Part shown: one piece after another, positions 44,117 through 50,357 of the stretch
Layout: each line of letters opens with the position of its first letter
Position numbering within the stretch: position 1 is the first letter of the stretch
Assembly (NCBI RefSeq): GCF_000003815.2
Contig: NC_049986.1
Span: 20,685,254 to 20,735,610 of the forward strand
DNA length: 50,357 nucleotides
Reading direction: 5' to 3'
Source: Branchiostoma floridae
Taxonomy: Eukaryota > Chordata > Leptocardii > Amphioxiformes > Branchiostomatidae
Made by a program: the position numbers and the translations under genes
The notes under the pieces: model-generated
What the model was told of the DNA's origin: nothing
Seen by the model: only the letters and a program-made list of their open reading frames with translations
Database searches by the model: none

Positions 44117-44149
44117 GTCAAATACCTGGACCAGACAGCTGTCACCATG
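44117..44149 (+). CDS. Possible exon 5 of the same gene (11 residues)
   Basis: After a TTCTTCTTCTTC tract and AATAAG acceptor, 33 bp read VKYLDQTAVTM in phase 0, ending before GTTACC, a weak donor. Using the better GTAATG donor at 44157 would leave phase 1 and create a stop in the EGF exon at 45260, so only the 33-bp form is compatible. It may not be an exon at all; exon 4 can splice directly to 45260 in frame. Confidence 0.35.
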
Positions 44150-44222
44150 GTTACCGGTAATGTAGCAGGCACCCTGTGGTGTCCTGTTACAGAATGTAGC
44201 ACACAGCTGGAGGGGTTCAGGC

Positions 44223-44408
44223 TCATCTCCAAGCAGAATCTTGCGTGACATAAGACAGCATCATAANNNNNNNNNNNNNNNNNNNNNNNNNNNNNNNNNN
44301 NNNNNNNNNNNNNNNNNNNNNNNNNNNNNNNNNNNNNNNNNNNNNNNNNNNNNNNNNNNNNNNNNNTATGATGCTGTCTTATGTCACGCAAGATCTGCTT
44401 GGAGATTA
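44223..44408. mobile_element. MITE of the 39002 family, middle lost in an assembly gap
   Basis: Termini TCATCTCCAAGCAGAATCTT and AAGATCTGCTTGGAGATTA; arms continue as GCGTGACATAAGACAGCATC / GATGCTGTCTTATGTCACGC up to the gap. The 9-bp TSD is GGTTCAGGC (44214-44222) and GGTTCGGGC (44409-44417), one mismatch. The palindromic arms probably caused the assembly to break. Confidence 0.85.
44267..44366. other. Assembly gap (100 N)
   Basis: Exactly 100 N between the two arms of an inverted repeat. Its true length is unknown. Confidence 0.99.
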
Positions 44409-44417
44409 GGTTCGGGC

Positions 44418-45255
44418 AACTAAATATAAAATGTGTTAAAATAAGAATAAACATACCGTTAACAGTAGTCAGTGACTGCAACAAGTGAAGGTTAACACTA
44501 TACATTTGCTTGCAGATGTCACCTTTCTAGTTGCCTTGCCCTTTCTAGAATCCGTGAATATATTCATCGCGTTGGTACGTCTCTCACAACAGAGTCACTT
44601 TTATTAAATTGATATTTTGACTAGATTTTCAATTGGTGGTTACAACAATAACGTAATTTCATTGATATGCATAATAAGGCAAGGAAATGTAATTTCAGAT
44701 TTGATGATATAGAAGTTTCTTTGGTTTCCAAAATATTCCTTTTCTCTCTGTAAGTGCTCCAGTGATTGCACACCAAATACTTAACGGCATGGCAGGATCG
44801 AGAAAATTGGTTGTGAAATTATATGTATATATTTATATCTATTTCCGTATTCTTTTACGAGGGTGAGCTCCCATCAGTGACTAGCACTGCTTTTTTCTGG
44901 AGGCCCTGAGTACACATACAAAATAACACATACATACAATATAATACAATATTTACATAGCACAACATATCGTCAAGCTAAACTCAAACACATAGAAATG
45001 TGTCCTTACTCGTGTCCTATCCGTGCCAAGTCGGTGAGGGTTGGAGGTCAGAGGTCACACAATTCTCTTCCACAGTATTTCAAATGTTTGTATGAATGAA
45101 GCAGTTTTTACATCGGGGGGGGGTCCATCTTTCTGCACCTTAATTTACTAGTTACGTCGGTGATACCTGCCGGAATATTTTCTTGTTCATGATATGTATT
45201 TTGATATGATACTTTGATTTATTTCATTGGTGCAATAATGATTTTTCATTTGCCC
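44418..45255. other. Intronic, nothing recognised
   Basis: AT-rich with a short G-run at 45114-45123. No additional exon with suitable splice sites and phase was found, although a short one could have been missed. Confidence 0.4.
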
Positions 45256-45259
45256 ACAG

Positions 45260-45346
45260 TGCGAATCCCAGCCGTGTAAGAACGAAGGCCACTGCGTGAA
45301 CGACCCGGGAATGACGTACCACTGCAGCTGCCCCAAGGGCAGGACG
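45260..45346 (+). CDS. Secreted EGF-domain protein, EGF exon (C1-C5 of EGF 1)
   Basis: Acceptor TTTGCCCACAG, donor GTACGG; 87 bp, phase 0 to 0. It reads CESQPCKNEGHCVND then PGMTYHCSCPKGRT: five cysteines with EGF spacing C-x4-C-x5-C-x9-C-x-C. The sixth cysteine is supplied by the next exon (GAHC), making C5-x8-C6. The domain lacks the D-x-D/N-E-C start, so it is not a calcium-binding EGF. Splitting an EGF between C5 and C6 in phase 0 is unusual compared with the common phase-1-bounded EGF exon. Confidence 0.9.
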
Positions 45347-45499
45347 GTACGGAACTTTCTCTTCTTAAGTCATTTATCTATCGATTGATATAAATAAAGC
45401 TCCAAGAGCTGAAGTCAACTGCTCACTATTGGATCCCTGTGTAGAATTATCATAAATGAATAATGCATGCCAAACTCAAATCAATGTAAAAGAATTGAA

Positions 45500-45612
45500 A
45501 TGATGATAATCACAAAAAAACTGGTTGTCAGTGTAAAAGATATCATGATTACAAATAAACTGGTTGTCACTGTGAAATATTAAAATGATCATGATAACAA
45601 CGAAACTGTTGT
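45500..45612. repeat. Short tandem repeat (AAACTGGTTGTCA), ~50-bp step
   Basis: AAACTGGTTGTCAGTGTAAA, AAACTGGTTGTCACTGTGAA and AAACTGTTGTTTG occur in succession, with GATAATCAC / GATTACAAAT between. Ends at the foldback boundary. Confidence 0.7.
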
Positions 45613-45620
45613 TTGGCGCA

Positions 45621-48600
45621 TTAAGAGCGAATGTCTGTAAGGGTCAAACAATGGTGGCACCGGTCAAAAAATAGATTTGGCTCATTTTTTGCACAGTGAT
45701 AGTACTTGGTACACAACCCCTCAAAATAGCTTTCTTTCTTCTCAGAACCCCTCGTTGCCATGGCAACAGGCCAAAGAAGTTTGGGGGCCATTTTGCCGGA
45801 TTTGGGCATGTCAAAAACATGAAAATTGGCCAACTTAAGGGCACTATCACTGAACAATGCTTTAACTAAACAACAAAGGCAGAATATGCTGATCAGAGCA
45901 ATGCCTAAACTTGTATGAAATAGCAGTAAAGTTAATCTCCTGTAAATTCTAAGGCCCTGGGCAGCCTGAATACAATACACTGTTTTCAGGTTGTAAAGAA
46001 TCTGAAATTTTGCCCAACTTCAAAGCACTGAAAGTCCATAAGTATAAAATATTTTCGCTTGCAATTTACTACAAATAATAACCTACTATAGGGCTATTAG
46101 ATGAATGCTAGCAAAGTTTGGGTTCTTGTTTTGTTGCTATGCAATCGTCCGTCGAAGTGGGTCAAATTTCATGATATTGATAATATGTCATTCTGTGCTT
46201 CTGTGTGCTTCTTTAAACAATCATAAGTCCCATACCAAAGTTGCTCTGCAATTAAAATTCACATGGATTATAAACCAATGTATTGTCTATCAAATGCATG
46301 TTTGTAAAGTTCGGGTTCTTGTTTCGTTGCTACGTAATTGTCCTTTAAAGTGGGTCATTTTTTATGATTTTGATAAAATACATTATTTTGCATCATCTTC
46401 GAACAATCATAACTCACAAGCCAAAATTGTTCTGTAACTAGAATTTACCTGAAATGTAAACCAAGATATTGTTTCTCAAGGTCATGCTTGTAAAGTTTGG
46501 GTTCTTGTTTTGTTGCTAAGCAATTGTCCGTTAAAGTGGGTCAATTTTCATGGTTTTTGATGATATATCATTTTGTGCTCTCTTTGAACTGTCATAAGTT
46601 GCAAAGTAAATTTGTTCTGAAATTGAAATTAACAAGGAATACAAACGAATATATTGTCTATCAAATGCTTGTTTGGACAGTTCGAGTTCGGGTATTCTAA
46701 CAGTGAATGTACATGTCCCTGAAAGTAGGTCGTATTCCACTGACTTTTCCACAAATCATGTTCTTGACAACAGTGATACACAGTCTTTGTTTTTATAGAA
46801 CCGATGTAGCAATGTGCTATCACCATGGAAAAAAAACATTTGTAGGGATTATATTCTACACAAAGTCATATTTATGTTTAATGTCAGATTAATCCACTCT
46901 GAACTTTCAAACATTCTGCTAGTTTTAAAGCTAAGCATGACGTATGACTACAGTCTTGAACATGTTTGCATCCCCACAATATGGCGACTTATTTCTACAT
47001 TGGAACAAATATCTTAAATCTCTGTGCATCTTTCTTTCAAAGTAATGTGAAAAACATGTGCATTTTCAACTTCTGCTAACACACTCATTTTCAGCAAGGA
47101 CATGAACTTTGGTATTCTTGAATTTTTGCCACAAATATGGACTTCCAAAGGCAATCAATTATTGGTGATCGCAAATCAGATTTAGGAATGTTAGTTCGTA
47201 CAATTTCAATTTCCTTGCCAAATCGCAAGCTTATATGTGTCTCCCAAAAAGGAAGACGTAGATAAACGTCATTCGTTGCTTCATTTTGATCTTTACTGTT
47301 GATAGATTCGAACAAAGTTAGGTCAAGATGCTGATCTTCATCATCCTCTGCCGTATTTTGACGTTAGCCTGTCAAGCTAATTTCCACACAGACAGACTAG
47401 CAGACAAACATCAATCGCCGCCAGGAGTTGGCATTTCAGGCAAACTTCAAGAGCAACCTACTAGGTTCGTTCTTGCCCTTGCTTAAAACGAGTATGGTCC
47501 ATTGAATAGCAGAAACTGAAAAACGCATGTTTTCACATAAATGCTACCGTGAAAAGAAAGATGCACAGAGATTTATGATATTCGTTCCAAATATGTATAT
47601 ACATTGTATAAGCTAAGTCTTCAAGAGTCATATTGTGGGGATGCAAACATGTTCAAGACTGTAGTCATACATCATGCTTAGCAGTAAAACTAGCAGAATG
47701 TTTGAAAGTTCAGAGTGGATTAATCTGACATTAAACATTAATATGACATTGTGTAGAATATAATCCCTACAAATGTTTTGTTATGATGATAGCACATTGC
47801 TACATCGGTTCTATAAAAACAAAGACTGTGACATGTGTATCACTGTTGTCAAGAACGTGATTTGTGGAAAAGTCAGTGGAATACGACCTACTTTCAGGGA
47901 CATGTACATTCACTGTTAGAATACCCGAACTCGAACTGTCCAAACAAGCATTTGATAGACAATATATTCGTTTGTATTCCTTGTTCATTTCAATTTCAGA
48001 ACAAATTTACTTTGCAACTTATGACAGTTCAAAGAGAGCACAAAATGATATATCATCAAAATCATGAAAATTGACCCACTTTAACGGACAATTGCTTAGC
48101 AACAAAGCAAGAACCCAAACTTTACAGGCATGACCTTGAGAAACAATATCTTGGTTTACATTTCAGGTAAATTCTAGTTACAGAACAATTTTGGCTTGTG
48201 AGTTATGATTGTTCGAAGATGATGCAAAATAATGTATTTTATCAAAATCATAAAAAATGACCCACTTTAAAGGACAATTACGTAGCAACGAAACAAGAAC
48301 CCGAACTTTACAAACATGCATTTGATAGACAATACATTGGTTTATAATCCATGTGAATTTTAATTGCAGAGCAACTTTGGTATGAGACTTATGATTGTTT
48401 AAAGAGAGCATAAAATGACATATTATCAAAATCATGAAATTTGACCCACTTCGACGGACGATTGCATAGCAACAAAACAAGAACCCAAACTTTGCTAGCA
48501 TTCATCTAATAGCCCTATAGTAGGTTATTATTTGTAGTAAATTGCAAGCGAAAATATTTTATACTTATGGACTTTCAGTGCTTTGAAGTTGGGCAAAATT

Positions 48601-48985
48601 TCAGATTCTTTACAACCTGAAAACAGTGTATTGTATTCAGGCTGCCCAGGGCCTTAGAATTTACAGGAGATTAACTTTACTGCTATTTCATACAAGTTTA
48701 GGCATTGCTCTGATCAGCATATTCTGCCTTTGTTGTTTAGTTAAAGCATTGTTCAGTGATAGTGCCCTTAAGTTGGCCAATTTTCATGTTTTTGAAATGC
48801 TCAAATCCGGCAAAATGGCCCCCAAACTTCTTTGGCCTGTTGCCATGGCAACGAGGGGTTCTGAGAAGAAAGAAAGCTATTTTGAGGGGTTGTGTACCAA
48901 GTACTATCACTGTGCAAAAAATGAGCCAAATCTATTTTTTGACCGGTGCCACCATTGTTTGACCCTTACAGACATTCGCTCTTAA
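45621..48985. mobile_element. 3.4-kb foldback element with ~1.45-kb arms
   Basis: Left arm about 45621-47060, right arm about 47521-48985, inverted and nearly identical over the outer several hundred bp; divergence increases inward. The outer ends read TTAAGAGCGAATGTCTGTAA and its complement, so the element is bounded by TTAA on both sides. The ~460-bp spacer has no recognisable gene. Each arm carries internal ~187-bp tandem subrepeats. Mirror-image 119-codon frames at 45621-45980 (minus) and 48626-48985 (plus) are products of the arms and show no transposase features. The layout resembles foldback/TU-type elements with long subrepeated arms. Confidence 0.9.
46111..46860. repeat. ~187-bp tandem subrepeats in the foldback left arm
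   Basis: The anchor GTAAAGTTTGGGTTCTTGTT begins at about 46111, 46304, 46490 and (decayed) 46675, steps 193, 186 and 185. Each unit continues with AATTGTCCGTTAAAGTGGGT and CATAAGTC. The right arm holds the inverted counterparts (about 47930-48500). Confidence 0.85.
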
Positions 48986-49165
48986 GCCCCTGTCACACAT
49001 AGCCGACCATGGCCTCCTGGCCATCTCCAGACCATGGTTGAGTTGGTTGTCGTGTTTTGACCAATTGCTGACGTCACGAATCCACAAGATCATGTGTTGA
49101 TAAGATCATGTTTCCGTAACTCTAGCGAGTTTACGTCATGAAGTGATTGGTCAACAGTATTGATC

Positions 49166-49290
49166 CTAAGGAAGGCGACAGTGGTTGTTGAAAATTGAAT
49201 CCGTGTGTACTTTTGTGTCAGAAGAAAGTTTGCCATTGTAGAGCAATGCATTTGAGTGAATCATTGGTATATTCATTGCTAACCTAATCA
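49166..49290 (+). repeat. Dispersed repeat shared with 17733-17860
   Basis: GGAAGGCGACAGTGGTTGTT, ATCCGTGTGTACTTTTGTG and AGAAGAAAGTTTG match the copy in Prx intron 1. Ends about 30 bp before the next exon's acceptor. Confidence 0.6.
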
Positions 49291-49319
49291 TTTTCTTTTC
49301 ATCATAAAAACAAATCCAG

Positions 49320-49433
49320 GGTGCTCATTGCGAAGAAGACGTGAACGAGTGCGCCACGCCACCTTGCGCCGGCTACTCGAACTGCATCAACACGGAGGGC
49401 AGTTACCGGTGTGTGTGCAGGCAGGGATGGAAG
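49320..49433 (+). CDS. Secreted EGF-domain protein, EGF exon (end of EGF 1, C1-C5 of EGF 2)
   Basis: Acceptor CAAATCCAG, donor GTAATA; 114 bp, phase 0 to 0. GAHC gives the sixth cysteine of EGF 1. DVNECATPPCAGYSNC then INTEGSYRCVCRQGWK follows, a calcium-binding EGF: D-x-N-E-C start and the C-x-N-x4-Y-x-C-x-C Asx-hydroxylation pattern. C6 again lies in the next exon (GEYC). Calcium-binding EGF repeats stiffen extracellular proteins. The exon boundary sits at the same point of the domain as in the preceding exon. Confidence 0.95.
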
Positions 49434-50028
49434 GTAATATGTGATGCTTATTCGTCCATCCATCCATTCATTCGTTTATTCATTCATTCAGTCGTCCATC
49501 CGTCCATTTATCCATCCATCCATCCATTCATTCATTCACCCATTTATTAATTCATTCATCCATCTATAAATCCATCCACCCATCCTTCCAACCATCAATT
49601 AATCTATCCATCCACCCATCCTTCCGTCCATCCAACCATCCATCCATCCTTCCATCCACCCATCATTCCGTCCACCCATCCATCCATATCCTTCCATTAT
49701 TCATCTATCCATTTATCCATCCATCCATTCATTCATTCACCCATTTATTCATTCATTAATCCATCCATCCATCCACCCATCTATTCATCTATTCTTTGCC
49801 TTCCTTTGTTCCTCCTCCTATAAAATTGCGTACGTATACCAATATATACAAATATCAAAATGCGATCTCTACAACAGCATCCAACCCTTGCTTCCTTCCT
49901 TCCTTCCTTCCTTCCTTTCTTTCTTTTTCTTTCTTTCTTTTTCTTTCTTTCTTTCTCTCTTTTTTCCTTCCTTCCTTCATTTATTCACTCTCTCACTCAT
50001 GTATCCACCCATCCCTCCACCTGCGCAG
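49434..50028. repeat. ATCC / ATTC and TTCC / TTTC microsatellite tracts
   Basis: CATC/CATT tetranucleotide repeats fill 49455-49790, then TTCC and TTTC runs cover 49889-49978. The intron is otherwise featureless; the pyrimidine run merges with the acceptor tract of the next exon. Confidence 0.95.
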
Positions 50029-50170
50029 GGTGAGTACTGCCTGACGGATATTGACGAGTGTGCCGCGGGTACCGCCGTGTGTAACTCCACCCACAGCAGG
50101 TGCCGGAACACGGACGGGGCGTACGACTGCGTCTGCCCGGAGAGACATGAGGGACCCAACTGTGAGCCAA
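50029..50170 (+). CDS. Secreted EGF-domain protein, EGF exon (end of EGF 2, complete EGF 3)
   Basis: Acceptor ACCTGCGCAG, donor GTAAGA; 142 bp, phase 0 in, phase 1 out. GEYC closes EGF 2. [19 protein letters not shown] and [20 protein letters not shown] form a complete calcium-binding EGF with the Asx-hydroxylation pattern and an NST N-glycosylation sequon. Here the exon extends past C6 and exits in phase 1, so the offset phase-0 series ends and a standard phase-1 module follows to the right of the window. The gene is cut by the window edge. Confidence 0.95.
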
Positions 50171-50357
50171 GTAAGAGAGTTTGTTCGTTTGTTTGTTTGT
50201 TTGTCTGCATGCTCTTTTACCTAAGGCGTAGGCAGACTATTTTTATTTCCTGTAACTCGTAGGGAAAACCATTTTATCTACGTAATTCGTAGCGAGGCGA
50301 CCGAATTTAGTGTAATACGTAGGGGGTTCTTCTGAATTCAGCGCAAATCGTTGTCGG
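50171..50357 (+). other. Start of the next EGF-gene intron
   Basis: Begins GTAAGA; has a GTTT microsatellite (50184-50206) and a short diverged repeat around GTAANTCGTAG (50253, 50281, 50311). No further exon before the edge. Confidence 0.6.

Noticed and set aside
44117-44156. Exon ending at the better GTAATG donor
   Set aside because: It would leave phase 1 and force a stop codon in the EGF exon at 45260; only a 33-bp version with a weak donor is compatible.
45621-45980. 119-codon gene duplicated at 48626-48985
   Set aside because: The two frames are mirror images within foldback arms; no transposase or other domain, and the arms are explained as non-coding repeats.

Overview
The window looks like a piece of a deuterostome animal genome, most likely a cephalochordate (amphioxus). 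It has widely spaced exons with GT/AG splice sites, a PRRX-type paired-class homeobox, many tRNA-derived SINEs and MITEs, three assembly gaps, and no bacterial-style operons. The species call is inferred from gene content and repeat style, not from a database match.

Two partial genes can be supported. (1) On the minus strand is a Prx (PRRX1/2-like) homeobox gene. Exon 1 (24369 to 24105) holds the start codon and the conserved N-terminal FTVSHLLDLED motif. Exon 2 (1370 to 1195) encodes homeodomain residues 1-46. The two exons join in phase (1 base + 2 bases, giving Asp) across a 22.7-kb intron. The exon encoding V47-W48 and recognition helix 3 lies beyond the left edge. (2) On the plus strand is a secreted protein: a signal-peptide exon (36061-36134), a short N-terminal exon (38700-38838), two or three very short phase-0 exons with heptad-like spacing, and EGF exons at 45260, 49320 and 50029. 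Together the EGF exons give one plain EGF and two calcium-binding-type EGF domains. This gene runs off the right edge. The two genes are divergently transcribed, with their start codons about 11.7 kb apart.

Layout. 0.7-1.4 kb: homeobox exon 2 followed by three degenerate tandem copies of its 3' end plus splice donor, set in TG/CA repeats. 1.4-24.1 kb: Prx intron 1, rich in repeats (LINE tails, minisatellites at 4.5, 6.3-7.0 and 14.5-15.3 kb, a complex array at 7-9.9 kb, a 899-bp piggyBac-like element at 13.0 kb, SINEs). 24.4-36 kb: intergenic DNA with duplicated segments, a nested MITE, a SINE with a clear target-site duplication (TSD), a 9-bp-TSD MITE, and long TG and A/C-rich stretches around a gap. 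36-50.4 kb: the EGF gene, whose introns carry an 18-copy 41-bp minisatellite, two MITEs with 9-bp TSDs (one containing an assembly gap) and a 3.4-kb foldback element flanked by TTAA.

Most open frames in the window are chance or repeat-derived. The strongest observations are the recycled homeobox exon fragments, the TTAA foldback element, the 9-bp-TSD MITEs, and the offset phase-0 exon layout of the EGF gene.
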